NCBI GenBank assembly: GCA_013399015.1
Contig: VWZX01009113.1
Span: 744,001 to 808,000, forward strand
Length of the DNA: 64,000 nt
Reading direction: 5' to 3'
DNA from: Galbula dea
Taxonomy: Eukaryota > Chordata > Aves > Piciformes > Galbulidae
Of the stretch, positions 25,601 to 39,700 are shown piece by piece. The notes beneath the pieces are model-generated. The model had not been told where the DNA came from. It ran no database searches and saw only the letters and a list, made by a program, of their open reading frames with translations. The first letter of the stretch is position 1. Each line of letters begins with the position of its first letter. Position numbers and translations under genes: made by a program.

Positions 25601-28600
25601 CCTACTCAAGGTACGTGGCAGAATTATAACCAGGAAGAATACACTATGTACTTCTATATAGCTTCGGCTCAGTGTGGTCCTGGAATATCTGAGACAGCAT
25701 GTCCAGTAAAATGGACACATCAGACTTAAGCACATTGTAGGTATTCACATTAAACTGTACTAGTTACCATGCAGCCATAGCAAATGAGATTCAGCATGAA
25801 ATTTGCTAAACGCTATGTTCACTAAGCTACAGAGCAGCTGATTAAAGCCTGCCTCTCTGTCTCACTCTAACATTGACAGTGTAGTCAGATCATAATTTAT
25901 AGCTGCATTTCTAATACTGCCTTTGGCTGGTGTTGCTGAGAAAAACTGCATGCTACCTGCACTGAATAAATCCTTCCCTAGCCACAACCCTGGTTTATGT
26001 GGCCATACCTGATTGCACCAGTCTTATTACCTGATGTACAAAGACTGACACAGCAGCGGAGATGTCTTCCCAATGCTATCTTCCATTGCAAAGTATCAGT
26101 ATTATCAATTGCAAATTCTTGTACTGTGGCTTCAAGAACTTCCTCCTTTGCAACTGCTTTCCTGATGTATTGCAGCTTGCAGTAGGTAGAGTTATTGAAA
26201 GTAAATATAGAGAGTTGTCTAAAGCTGGTTTGCATTGGCAAAGGAATATAAAAAAAATATTCAGATTTCCTTTTGTTTCTAAGAAAGTAGTGTGAATTAA
26301 AACATAAAGGGTATATTTTTCCTCCAATAGGAAACCAAACACCTAGTTGTGACTTTAAAGTGATATCTTTTGTTGAGTTGATGATAAAAGTGGAGATACA
26401 GGACTTATTTAAAATCTTTAGTTTACCAAAATTGCCCTAAACTGAGCCATATTCACTTCAAAACAATGACAGCCTGCACATATATTATGCAATGCTGTGA
26501 ATACATGTGGAGAAAATCCCTAGAATAATGGGACAGGAAAAAAAGCAAGTAGAGGCAAAATAATTTCATACAATTGCACTCATGGGGAATATCTAGCTGT
26601 GGTGCAGGAGCTGCATGCCCTCATCTGAAACTCTAGAGAAGAAAGGTTCAGAAATAACCTTGGAGATGTCTTTTACCACCTCTGCAGTGCTTGTGTGTTG
26701 GCAAAGATATGGATTAATATAAAGGCATTCTTTTAGAAAGAGTCTTGACTTCTGACTCATATTAGTCAGCTGTGTTCTGCCTGGAGATACCAACTCAGAC
26801 AAATTCTCCCTGGGTCGTGGAAGATTTTTCAGTGCTTAGTGTAGATCAAAGCCACTCTTGCCACTGTTTGAAAGCCTTACTCCAAGGTCAATGGAGAGCT
26901 GGCAATGCACCTCTGTCTAACATGACACAGTAGATCACCACCTTATTCTGGCTCTTGCCTTTTAGCAGCACTGGAGATAAGTGACCTTATGTGTTTCAGG
27001 TCATTCCAACTTTCCTGTATTCATATGATATCTTAACAAACTCTGCTACTGAAGTCTAATGGTCTTATTAAACTGCCTTAGGAAACAAGCTAAAGGAAGA
27101 GTAAGTTTTTGCTTATACTATGTATATACATCACAGCTGGGCTCATGAAAAAGGGTCTGCAATGTCCTCTATTGATTCAAGTTATTCCATAAACATCTGG
27201 CAGGCAGTATCTTATACCATCTGTCTGTCAAAGGGTAGCAAAATCAGCACTGAAAATAATATGAAACAACAGAAAAACAAAAAAAGCTATAAAAAACCCA
27301 GTCCTGACAGGATGAAAAGAAATATACCAAAGTGATAAGACCTTGCCATCTAAGAAAAACAGAAAACTGTTTTCCATTAAAAAAAAAAATAGAGAAAAGA
27401 CCTATTTGCACATCTGTGTCTGATTTTCCAATATTTATTTAATTGTTAATACATCACACTCAGCATGACCTTGGCAAATGTTTGATAATGAATCTGCTTT
27501 GAAACACATCCAGTGAAGCAAAATCTGTTCAGGGAATCCAGTGTTCTAGCTCAAAGGGAATAACTTTAGATCAGCCTGAAACCAGTTAATACAATTACAT
27601 TTGTACAGTTCTTTACTTGGAATGTTTACTAAGTGTCACAGGGCAATAAATGAAAAAGAATTGGCTAAGCATAACTTTAAATCCATCTCCTGCCTGCCTG
27701 TGAGGTAGAGTGCCACTTGATTTGCCTACTCTGAGGACAGTGGAGATTAACGACTTAGTAACTTTAAAGGGATACTCATTTGACCTAAAATTTCAATTTG
27801 AAATTGTGACAGCTGCCTGTGACTGAAGACTTCTTGTAATTCATGTACCGAGAGTATTTCTTTTCTATATTTATTCCAACAAAAGTCTCCCAGTTTTCTG
27901 TAAGATTTATTCATCCCCTTCCCCACAAAATATAAGAATGTTACAAAGTGGTTCCACTTTGTTTTTTGTCCTCTTACAACCACTGAAGAAAATGTTACAG
28001 GGATTCAAGAGGCATCTTATCTTCACCCTTCTGAGGTACCGCGCTATCATCCTTTTAAGAAACTGCATTAGCAAACAGCAAACAAGCAAGTAACAACAAA
28101 AAACACCCTTAGGGTTCATGGAGAGCAAATATGATTTTTTATATTTGTGGAATTTGTTTTTCTGGCAGAAGTCACATTCATGGAACAGAAAATTCCTGGT
28201 CTGCTTTTGTCTCACAGGAGAGAGAGGAAGAACTCCATTTTACCACTCTAAAGTTTTTGTAGTTCACAATTCTAACCAGGCTTCAGTTACAACTGATAGG
28301 GGCTTAAGCAAAAGCAATGAAAAGCACTTGTCCACATGGTCCAGTTCAGTGTACTGAAATATCCAGACAGCCTTTGCATGCAAACTTCCTCACTTTACTG
28401 ACAAGCATGACACAATCCTCCTCATCTTCTAAGGCAGCCAAAACCCATTGCTTGTCACTCCACATCAAAGTAAAAGCAATGTGGAATTAGATGTGGCTGC
28501 TGAGCTGGCTGGGCTCTAAGTGAGCAAAGATACTCTTCATTTGAGAGCTCCAATGGAAAAGACAGAAGGAATTTAATCAGCTTTTCAACATATACTTCTG

Positions 28601-29690
28601 AAATAATAGGAGAGCTTTCTGACTAGGATAATCTCATTTATAAAGACAGTGCAGTTTGCTGTGTTTGTTTAGAGTAAAACATTTTAGCTCAGCTCCAGTA
28701 ACAAGAATCCTCAGGGATTGCGTAAGCAGCATATACAATCCATGGTACAGTTGGCAGGCTGGAATTGGAGTAAAGCTCTTCTGAGGAGTTATGAGGTCTA
28801 CTTTGATAGTTGTAAGTCCCTAGCAGCATGCTGCATGTTTTTCTGACTACATGTGTTTGGAACTTGAAAGTCTGAGGCTAGCAAGTAGATAGGGCAATAG
28901 TTAGCTACAGAAGAGCAAAAGTTGTAGGGCAATTTGCACATGAAGAAATAGGTTTTTAAACGATCATACATACTACTCTCCTAAAAAAAAAAAATTTAAA
29001 AAAACCTTTTCTATGCTATTTTGTTATCCATAGTTCAACCTCTCAGCAATTTTCTGATGTCCTAGAACTCAAGGGGCAATGATGGCAACCTGGGAGGAAG
29101 TTTATTTTTTTTTTCTTTTCCAAAACTGCATTTTGAGGGTAAGCTAGAAGCCATGGATATGCCTTTTGATGAAGGTCACAGCAGATCACTCTCGTATGGT
29201 AGAGAATAAAATTCCTATGAAGAACAGGAAGGAGATTCTTCTCAGGAAGTTTTGAAAGTGGGTTTTAGTTTTATGGTTTGGAACCACTTTAAACAGCTTA
29301 ATTATCTAGTACATGGCCAGCAAAAATGACTGATCTGTTGGCATTATCAATGAGGTGGTAATATTACACCACATATCATTCTGTGGCCATATACCATAGG
29401 AAAAATGTTTATTTTTTTTAATCTAAAATACATAACACTTGCCTAGCAAGAAGTCCATTACCATTATATCTCAGTCATCTGAAAGAAGGACCCAGGTTTG
29501 CCACGATATTCATGCCTTCATTTCATAATTTGTTTCAATTAAGATATGAATCTTACACTGCATGAGAAGGGTGCTAAAGGCAGTTCACTGTGCGAACTCC
29601 TAAAATAGCAGAAAATCAATTTTCAGTCAAGCCATCTACCCCCCTTTAACAAGAAATGTATAATAATTATTCTAATTAAAGAGTGGGTAA

Positions 29691-30060
29691 ATTAAAAAAA
29701 AAAAAAAAGGAGAAAATATCTAAACCGAAATATTGTTATGGAAAAATTTTGGTGAAATAACTCCAAAGGTTTTCATTATATATCCAGTTAAAATTTGTTT
29801 GTTCTAAATAAAAAAGGAAATTACATTTAGATTCCAATATTAAAGGAGTGAAAATAAACATAAGGGAATTTCAAATTAAAAAACCAAGCAAAGAAACAAA
29901 AAAATTCAATAAAACTGGAAAAAAAAAAAATCACAAATCATTATATATTCTAGAACCTGCACTTTTAGGGAAAAAAATAACCAAAAATCTGTTTCTTCTA
30001 CTACTTTACATTATATGGCTTAAGGAGATATGCAAGCAAAACCTAAAAAAATGAAAAGCA
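29691..30060. repeat. A-rich low-complexity region
   Basis: The plus strand is strongly A-rich over about 370 bases, with runs such as A15 at 29694-29708 and several AAAAAA blocks. It leaves a 68-codon lysine-rich open frame that is a composition artefact. No unit repeat or element end is visible. Confidence 0.7.
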
Positions 30061-30178
30061 AAATAGGAATGACAGAAAATAAAAACTACTAGACGAACTT
30101 GGACATTTCATTTAGATTCCCTTTTCTTTCTCCACCTGTTCCTCAGCTTCCATACAGATAAATATCTTACATTGACAC

Positions 30179-30237
30179 TGACAGGCCAGACAAATCCACT
30201 TACATTTTCAGACTAATGACAATAACAAGGCCTGTCA
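30179..30237. repeat. 9-bp perfect inverted repeat, 41-nt spacer
   Basis: TGACAGGCC at 30179-30187 is the exact reverse complement of GGCCTGTCA at 30229-30237. A 9-bp pair at this spacing can arise by chance in a window this size, so it is recorded as structure only. Confidence 0.6.
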
Positions 30238-30652
30238 ATTATGGCGATAATAAAGTGATTTAGTTCAAACAAGTGCAAAGATATACAGCCAGTTTAATAC
30301 CAATATAGAAATGGTAGATCAAAATCTTCTGTTTCAAGTTTGAAGCTACAATAGTATATTTTCAAAGGGAGATTCAGGGAAGTAAGCCAGCTTTGTTTGA
30401 GGAAAGTCAAACTGCAGGCTGTGTGAGAGAGACAGGAGTATGAACAAGGAGGGTGGCCATGCTTCCTTTAAGATGTTGTATCTTATTCCTTTCACTGATT
30501 CAGTAGGTGTCTTTCTATTTCCTATGTTAAGAAACATCCATTATTTTATTCACTGCATGACTAAGATGAAAGCAGAATCAATCAGCCCAAATAAGTAATG
30601 CAGCTGTTGATTCAGCCTTGTTCTCCAGGTACATTTCAGCAAAGGCAACAGC

Positions 30653-30704
30653 NNNNNNNNNNNNNNNNNNNNNNNNNNNNNNNNNNNNNNNNNNNNNNNN
30701 NNNN
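30653..30704. other. 52-base assembly gap
   Basis: A run of 52 N. The flanks do not look repetitive, so the cause is unknown. Any open frame drawn through it is meaningless. Confidence 0.98.
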
Positions 30705-33700
30705 AAAGCCCAAATGCAAGAGCTTGGAAAACAAAAACTGCTAATCGTTTTACAAACTCCAGAAGACATGACTGAAAACAATTACAACATGTAAAAATAA
30801 TCAATCTAGACTTCCCAAAGGAACTGCAACTAGGAATATCCTGCACATAGTTATTATCTATATAATGATTTTCCTAATGTCTATAGGAACTTTTATCCCT
30901 TGTATATATCAGGAAATAAATATCAGATGTATTGGCTATAACGTGAATATCTATTGGTCTTCTGTGAGTATAGAAAAGATAGGACTATCCTGAGCTAAAC
31001 TTGATTCTTGACTGCTGAATTCTGAATTAGTTTAAATACATCCAAGACATACACAGTGATTTGTTTTATGATAGTCTATAAAATGAAGGCCCATTCCCCA
31101 AAACAAAGAGCTTTTCAGATAAGTAGTTTAAAAAATGTCAGTGGATTACTAAGGAGAGCAATAGTTCCAAAATATTTACTCTGTATAAAGTGATGATCTA
31201 TTTTTAATGTTAGATTGTCAGGACAAGACACAAAAGAATTCTACAGTAAACAGAGAACATCAGCCTTGAAACTGTCTATGACTAGCAGACACAAGAACAC
31301 AGATTTTTCTCTATAGGTAGTGATTACAGTAGAAACAGCAAAAATGTGACACTTATCTCTAGACATTTATACAGCTCACTTGGTTGCAACAGAAAATGAA
31401 GCTGTGTTGTTTTCATTATTTTCTCATAGCTAAAGTCTTAGTAAGCAAGATAAAAGTTGTGTTTTGTAATTAGTGTATGAGCTTCTTTTTTGAGTCAGAA
31501 CATATTTAGCAAGGAAATAAGCTGTTGCTACCATTCTCTCTAGCCTTGTCTCCTCTAAAGACCTTTGCAAGCGATTTTGCTGTAACTTGCACCATGATAG
31601 GCGAGGGGTTAGTGCTTTCTGCTGCAGAAAAATCTGATGGATTTGTTGTTTTACAGCTATATATTCTGTCTGGTCATTTAGCTAATCAAGCAATATATGC
31701 CAGTACATCAGCATAAATGCAAGTCAAAAATCAGGTCTTTTTCCTTAATGCTTGTCCCTTTCTATTGCCTATAGGCTATCCAGGAGACTTTGAAAGCACT
31801 GGGAAAAGGACAAGGAAGCAACAGAGTGTGCTGATTTCAACTTGATTATGTGAAAAAAGCACTGAGTGTTTATAGGAATAAAGAATAAATATTATATTAA
31901 ACAGCTTGAACTTTGGTAATCCATCATTATTTGCAGCAGATATGATTAATCTTCACTTTGAAATACATTGTTCTATATACAAATGAATAAAATATGATAA
32001 TAAAAAAAGAAAATTTCTTCACTTAGATACTGAATAATAAAGAAATATATGACATAGAAGGGTCATAATTTGATTTTCAAGGCTATGAATGAAATGTTCT
32101 CCAGAACTTTTCTTTATTTGCCAAAATAGTCTCAGAATTATAAGGATTTCTTTATGTCAGGACTTAATTTATGAAATTCTGATGCATGTCCATACAGGAT
32201 AATTATATGGTGATCTTAGGTTTAGACTGATACAATCATTAACTAACAGAAACTATTTTTACAGTAATTTTTAAGTTTTCTAATTATGAAAATGATAGGG
32301 ATAGATGGACATTTTTAGTGATTGAATACTAGTTATATTTCTCACACAACACATTTTTCTGAAATCCTGTCAGAACTACAAAATCTGATCTTGATACTGA
32401 TTCCAAAAGCCTGCTAAATATTGAGTGTCTTCAGATTAGGCATGAAAATATGATTAATTCAGAGTGTATACATAAGAGTTTTGTGAACAGGTTAAAAAAG
32501 ATGTAGTGAAATAGAATAAAAGTGATAACAAGAGCCTTTTAAAAACATTTTACTGCAATTTATTAGAACTAGAGTTTACATAACAGAAAATACATGCTAG
32601 GCTGGGGATAGTGATTTTTCCTTAAAGATTCTTTAAGTAAAATGTGGAGGGTTAACTCCATTTGAGAAAATCATTCACTATATGAAGAGCAGAAGGGGAG
32701 TTCCAGCCCCTTCTGTTAATAATACTTGATCTACTCTTAGTTTTCATTTGTGTGATCTCTGGGGGGAAATTTGGCTGTTTGTGCTTAACTCCCAACAAAA
32801 AAATTGTTCTGATTTAAACTGCACACTTCTGGTGCTTCCAAAATTGTAGCTGTAGTGGTTGTAGTAGTCCTAGTAGAAACATCATTAGCAGTGATAATCC
32901 AGTATTGGATAATAGGATTCTAAGCAAGGCTATTCAAAGACAGAGTAGTCAACATGTTTAACAAATGATGTCAAACAAGACAAGGTTTGTAATTTTAGAC
33001 ATTAGGTTCCTAAATTACTGTCTCCTCTATTGTGTAAACTTATAAAATTCTAAAATAAGCATGAGATTGTAAATCTTAGTTTCTTTGTATAAAGAAGAAC
33101 TATATGCTTTGAATCTAAAATTACTTCTACTTCAGAGTTATAAAAAAAATACAAAAACCAAGCACCAAACAAAACTCAACAAACAAACCCACCCCAAAAC
33201 CTTCCACCTTTCTGAACTTGCATTTTTTAGCTACAAACACCATGAACTGTCCTGGAAACACACGAAAGCTTCAGTGTAAGAAAGAAAGCCCTACCTTTGT
33301 AAATGCAATATTAAATAGATTTCACATAGAACACAAAGACCAGTAATCTTTTCAACACCACTACATTTCAGCTCAGGAAGGTTTAGTGAATAGAAAATTC
33401 CTTCAAACAAATATATGTGATTTTAAGTTGTTTTGGAAAGCTGCTTCAGATATTTCAACAATAAAAATACTATAACGAACATTGAAACCCCTTTTATATT
33501 TAAACAAAGCACTTATACTTTGGAGGTTTCATGTTACAAATGAAAACTAGTTTTTGAAAGGTGTGCAGAATGCATTCCTAGCTTTTCACCAGTAGAATTC
33601 TGTTTTAATGGTATGAAGATCTTACTAACACTTTTTTTTTTTTGAGAAAAAGTAATTCTCACAGACCAATTGCAGCAAAATATGCAATCATCTGTCCTTG

Positions 33701-36700
33701 CCTGCAAATTCACCTAAGCAGGAACTCTACATCTCCTGGATCAATATTCAGTCTCCCTTTAGATCACACTGTAACATGGCTTGAGGCATCGTTGTAGGTG
33801 CCAGGTAAACCTCTCACATCTTCCAGCAGCATAGGGCAATTAGTTGTGCAGGGATACTCATGCCTCAAAAACTTTTCCAGTTTGTAACGTTTGCTCCTAG
33901 AACTTTGGAGATGACAATATTGGAAAACACCCACTGGCAGCAGGACTTTGGGTTTGAAACATAAAAATTCAGCTTTATCCTTTCCAATTTCAGGTACATC
34001 CTGGATAGTCAGATTTTCCTGTCAGCATGCTTTTTCCAGGCACCACCATCCTTAATTTGGCCTGCATTTGCTAGTCTAATCTTGCACACTCATAACGAAA
34101 TTCATTTATAATACTTTTGTCTTAACCTTAACCTATGTCATTTCAATGTGCCAGTCTGTACACAGTAGTGACTAATGGTGAAAGACTGGAATTTGCAAGT
34201 TCGTCCTTTGTGATTAGATATTCACCAGGGAAAATCCAGTGGTCTGGCCTTTGTCATCTAATGTGTTATGAAGCCACTGAATGTATCTTGCTTGCAGTTT
34301 GAAAACATCACCGTGTATTAATGAACACTGAGGTCTCTATGCAAAGTAATGTAGCACATAGTAGTATATTCAGCATTTTTTAGGGGTTTTAATGCCACAC
34401 TGGGAGCTCTGGAGGCTGATGACTTCCATCTATCTCCTCCTACCACCCCAACAATGAGTTCACTGGTACTGCACCTTAGAACAGACTGGTGACTCATTAT
34501 CTGGGCTATTCAGACCCTGGCAATTTGAGATTTGCAGAGGAAGTTCAGTTATTAACACCAAGAACATCATATTTCCTCTACTAGAGATGTACCAATATCA
34601 TGACCAATGTCAGTGCTAAGGAACCACTTTGATCATCAGCAGAGAACATTGTTAAAAGGTAGTTGGACTTATATTTAAGCCTTAAAATCCAGGAAGATGT
34701 CCTGAGTAGCTAAAGTTTTAGAAAACATGCCTTTTCTTTTGCAATAGGTGGGGGAAACTTTAGGAGTTCAGTAACTGAGTTACTTACACAACAGTGAACA
34801 AACATGAAAAGCTTAAAAAAGAAAAGAAAGGTTTGGAACAAACACTGTCTTTAAATGAAACATAGATTGAATTGAATAAATTAAGGAGTTGTTAGAGCCA
34901 GACATAGTCTGTGTGTGAAGGTGAAAGGCACAGAAGGCAGAGGGAGAGGGAGAGAAATGAAGAGCAGGAAAAAATTCTTTGTGAAACATATAAACACCTT
35001 CACATGGTCATATGCACTGTCTGAAGTTTTTGTTTTTCTTGCTCCATTGCACTGATGCATTTTGACAGGATATTTTGTTCTGCCTCCAGGGTTTTTAGGG
35101 AAAAAGGACTCATGGGTTATTACTGTTCCAGTGAAGAGTTTTGACTGAAATGTTTTGGCTCATTTCCTTGAGCTATGCATTAGCCAGATGGTTTGATGCA
35201 TGTACCATGCCACCCTGTTTGATCCTGCTGTTGGACTTTAGCTCCTGTTCCTCTGTCAGAGGGAAGGATTATTATGAACGTTCTCATTAATATTCACACT
35301 GAAGAGTGATTTGACTGCCACTTCACTCATACTGCAGGTTAAGTGAGGGTGCCCTGTCAAAACAGAGAAAAGTCTTTAGCTCTTCTAACGCAAACCAGTC
35401 TGAGAAAGAGTTCGGAGCAGAAAATGAGATTCCAGTACTCAGGGTTTCCATCTTCTCTGACACTGACTGACTATGTCAAAAATCTCTTCTTCATTACTAA
35501 ATCAGTAGAGCAATATCTGACTCTTTCAGAAGCAAAGAAAATTATTTTCTTTTCAAGGCTTTGTGATAAAATAGTTGCATAAAAATGTATAGAATTGTGA
35601 CCTTACTAGTAACATAACTAACTTTGATGCAGTACTTAAAATCCCTCCTTGTGGACAAGACCTCACTATGCGATATATCACATAAACCTAAAATTTGCTC
35701 TGGATTGCTACAGCACAGAAGCATCCTGCCAGAACATCCAAAAGGTTGAGAGAAGGCTGCAGCCCTCTGCACATCCAGTCCTGACAGAAAGGAACAACAC
35801 AGAGCACCATGTGATAGGGCAGACTTCTCCATAAAACTGCTCTCTAGAGGTGCTGGGCAAGATCAGGGAAAGAGATCTGCTGGGTGCTGCCAGCTTAGAA
35901 AAAAAAGGTGTACCCAAGTATCAAAATTTTGAGAACATAGTTTTAAACACAGTGGAAATCTAGCCCATAGGCAAGCACCTTAAGCGTCTGCTGCATTTCT
36001 TCACAATTTATTCCTGCTATCCAGTGATTAGTAAGGTCAACCTACACCAACCAAAATTGATCATATGTTAATACTTTTTTTTTCAGAATTACTAAAATCT
36101 GTGTTCAGTCTCAAAATGGCTTTCCAGGACAGCTTATTTCTGCTTTAGAACACTTTGACTAATTGAGACTATTACTTGTCTTAGTGGAGTATGTTACTGA
36201 TATATGAAGCTGCTGAGGAAGATGTTTGCCTCTGTCAGCCCACAAAATGCAGCATTTAAAAATTGCCCCATTGTATTAGATTTGCTGAATTCCTGTGACA
36301 CTAACTTCTAGAGGCTGACCAGAAATGAAGGAAATAAGTAATGTGAAGGGAGGTCAAACTCTAAGAAATTTTCCTTCCATGACTGAAGTGGAAAAGGTTT
36401 TTTTTGATAAAGGATCTACAAAGTCTGCGGCATCCATTTGGCTTCTGTACAGGGATGATCTCTTTCTTGGATTTTGACTATCAACCTCAGAAGAAAACCA
36501 ATTCTTTCTTGCTGTATGACACAGGGTGCCAAATTCATACTCATGGTATAGTCCCCAAGTTCAGAGTAAAATAATCTTTTGTTTTTCTCATATAGCTATG
36601 TATCCAGTGTGTTACCTTCTGTTTACTCAACACAGCTACAACAATGGAACAGATTCATCAACCACCTAGATACCAACAGATACAGAAAAAAAAAGAAGTG

Positions 36701-39700
36701 TCAATTTGAGCAGTTATCAGCAAATTTGTGTTTATCCCAAGATCATCAAAAATCCATCTGGTAGAATATATACCCTCTTGTTAGACAAAACTTGATGCAG
36801 CAAAGCTAGCTTGTGTTTGAAATAACTAACACCTTGCATAAGTATCTGGTGAGATACCAGGAAGGCAACACACTGAAAAGGACTTCGCTCTGGACAAGAA
36901 CTTAAGCATGCAAGTGTAGAAACCATAAAGATGCCTGAAGTCAAAATATACCTTTAAAAACTCAGTCCCATTGCAGCCTGACAGAATAAATGACTGATAT
37001 GGATAGGCCAAGAACTATTTTGTAAGTGGTCTGCCCTGTTGCTCTGATAGTAATTGCCATAGCTTCTCAGGGCTGGCAGAACAAGATACACCCTGAATCC
37101 TCAGGCATTGTCATTTACAGGGTGACATATAACTGCAAGGCCACCTCTGTTGCCCTAAACTAATAAACTGAACTGTCAGATGCACACATGAGGCTGACAC
37201 ACATTTATTCTTTTGTTCCATTTGTCTCTGGTCTGGACATATTGAAAGCTCAGGGCAGTAAATTGTTCATACCAGTTTAGCAGATTGAGTCTTGGTCAAC
37301 TCCTTAGTCCATACAATCTTGGACAACTTGATTCTGAACTCTTGTTTAAACCCCTTTGGAAGTCACAAAATAAACATTTCCCTGACTCTCCTTCCTAACA
37401 GAAATTCTCTACTATTCGTTTTTTGTTCATTTCTCTCCTCAGCCCACCTCCCACAAAACAATGGTCAGAGTAGATGCAACATGGAAGTCTGTATGTGGGG
37501 AAAAAAGAATTAGGGATGTGAAGACTGCAGCTGAGTAAGATGTCTTATCAAATGCAATCCTTGTGGGACCTGAGGACTCAAGAGGTTTTCCTATTCTTTC
37601 TAGTTTCAGCTGGTTGTTCTAGGAAGCCCTTTACTCAGAAAGGTGGCTTGATGCTTGCTTAGCAATATTTCCATGCATATTATAAAAGAAACTGACATAG
37701 TGCTGAACAATCAGGAAACTTGAAGTTAAAAATGTGACTTTGATCCTTGTACATTTAGGATTTTACAGGTCCTGAAGAATTGTATTTACTAATAAAAGTG
37801 TTTGTAAAAATAAGCTCTTTTACCAATGAAGTATATAGAACTTTAAAGTCTCAGAGGTTTTCTGAGAAATCCTAAATTTTGAGTCAAAATTTGTTTCTCT
37901 TTCATATGAAATGTGAAATATGTAGTGATTTTCATAATAAAATGAAAACTAGGCCTATTTATTTGAGTTAGGGAGACATTGTGGATTTTGGGGGGAAGGG
38001 GCGATTTTTTATTTTTTTTTTTTGATAATGAGAAAGCTGATAGGGATGGATTGTAATTAGACAAAAACAGACAGAGAAGCCTATTCCTGTGGGATAGCTA
38101 CAGTTCTGAACATGCTACAGAAGTTCATCTTTATTCACATAGTTTAGAGAAGCAGGCCTTGCTTCAAAAGGCTGTGTGTCATTATTCTATTTCAGGCCTT
38201 AGATATTTTGATATATTTCTGGAGTTTGAGCCAGCCAGACTGTGTCAGACACAGGTTGGCAAAAACACAGTATATTGTTCTCAAAAAGTTTTTCTAGACA
38301 TTAAGGCAAAATTTTCCCATAGTTCCTGCCCATTAGTCTTTGATGATTACCTCCTTCAAAATTATGTTAAGTAACCACAACACATTAGCTCTAAAAGGTA
38401 GACATGGTTTTTAAAGAGCTGTGCTCCCAGAACAAGATAAGAAGGCAGAAAGAGCCTGCTGGGTTTACCATCACTGGACGCACAGCCAGCACAAAGCCAG
38501 GAGCAAAGAGCCTCACAGAACACATAGCAATGAGGGGTGAATTCAATGTCAACGGCTCATTCAGTCTTTTTGCTTCTCTGCCAATGCTTCCAGCAAGTGC
38601 CCAATTAGCAGTGACAGCATGGTGGTGTTTATGAGAAACCAGCCTGAGACTGTAATTTCTTTAAATTTGAGACTGCAGAGCAGACACAAGGTGGTAGAGC
38701 TTTTAAGTCCCTACTGACATGCATCAGAATCTGACCTTGAACTGCTGACTTAGAGGCGAAAGTCTTCATTTGCTGTCAGTTTGTCTCCTATAGGGTGATT
38801 TTGTAATGCACTTCTCATTCCAGCTTATTTTATTTCTCTTGAGGCAAAGGAAGCCCTCCTCTGAACAACAGCTAGAACAGCACTACCCTAATTCCCTTCC
38901 ATCACCAAATAAAATTGGGTTTTTACAGTCTCATCTATGGTGAACAAGTGGGTTGGTGCATCTGGCACTGATAAATGAGAGGAAGTACTGCAGCTGAAAA
39001 GTGTAGAGACCCGAGTTTTAAACTCGATGGATTGTCACAGAAGGAATTACCCAGAGATAATGATGACTGTGGTATTTCAGGATATTACATTCAAAACTTA
39101 CTAGAAATGATATGAAAGGGAAAGGAGGAAAAGGACGAATATGCATGGAAGATATTGGAAAGCCTGAAGCAAACAAAAAATCAGAAAATACTGGAATGAC
39201 CCCTAAGAGACAGTTGTTGACATGTCTTGCCTGTTGTAAATGTCTGCATATACTTATGGGCTACTCAGTAAGCACATAAGCTAAACTGCAACCATAGTTC
39301 TTGGTTGTCAAATGTCTTACAGTGCTCCTGGGTCCTTTTCAAAGTCTGAATTTGGAATTAAAAAAACTCCAATTCTTATGTGGCATCTGAACACCCAGCA
39401 TGGAGATTTTTCATATACCTCAGTATGAGAATTCAGGATTTGATTCTCTAGTGGGAAATTTCTTGCTTTTAACACCTGGGCAAATCATTGCTATTTTTTT
39501 TCTCCTTTTGCTAATCTCTTTTTTGATCTAACCTGATAAAGCCCTTATTCTCTAAGACAGTGTAGAGAGAGAATCCCTTTTCTTTTTAAAGGAATACTGA
39601 CTTTTGATCTGACTTTGTGGCTGTTTCACAATCTCTTTCCACAGATATAAAAGACAAACCAGATTGCAAAATGCAGGGGAACAGGACTTACATACTCTTT

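Larger units (their letters stand above)
8707..30652. other. No gene recognised: unassigned AT-rich DNA
   Basis: This stretch holds the minisatellite at 11518-11604, the one-base N at 15551, scattered microsatellites and homopolymers, the A-rich region at 29.7-30.1 kb and a 9-bp inverted repeat at 30179-30237. The longest open frames are about 100 codons and match nothing I recognise. Two blocks (about 12480-12860 and 15700-16150) have the TAAT-rich, non-repetitive texture often seen in conserved non-coding DNA, but conservation cannot be judged from one sequence. Confidence 0.55.

Noticed and set aside
29848..30054. 68-codon lysine-rich plus-strand frame
   Set aside because: It is a direct by-product of the A-rich low-complexity sequence.
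30550..30846. 98-codon minus-strand open frame
   Set aside because: It runs through the 52-N gap, so 18 of its residues are undetermined and its continuity is an artefact.
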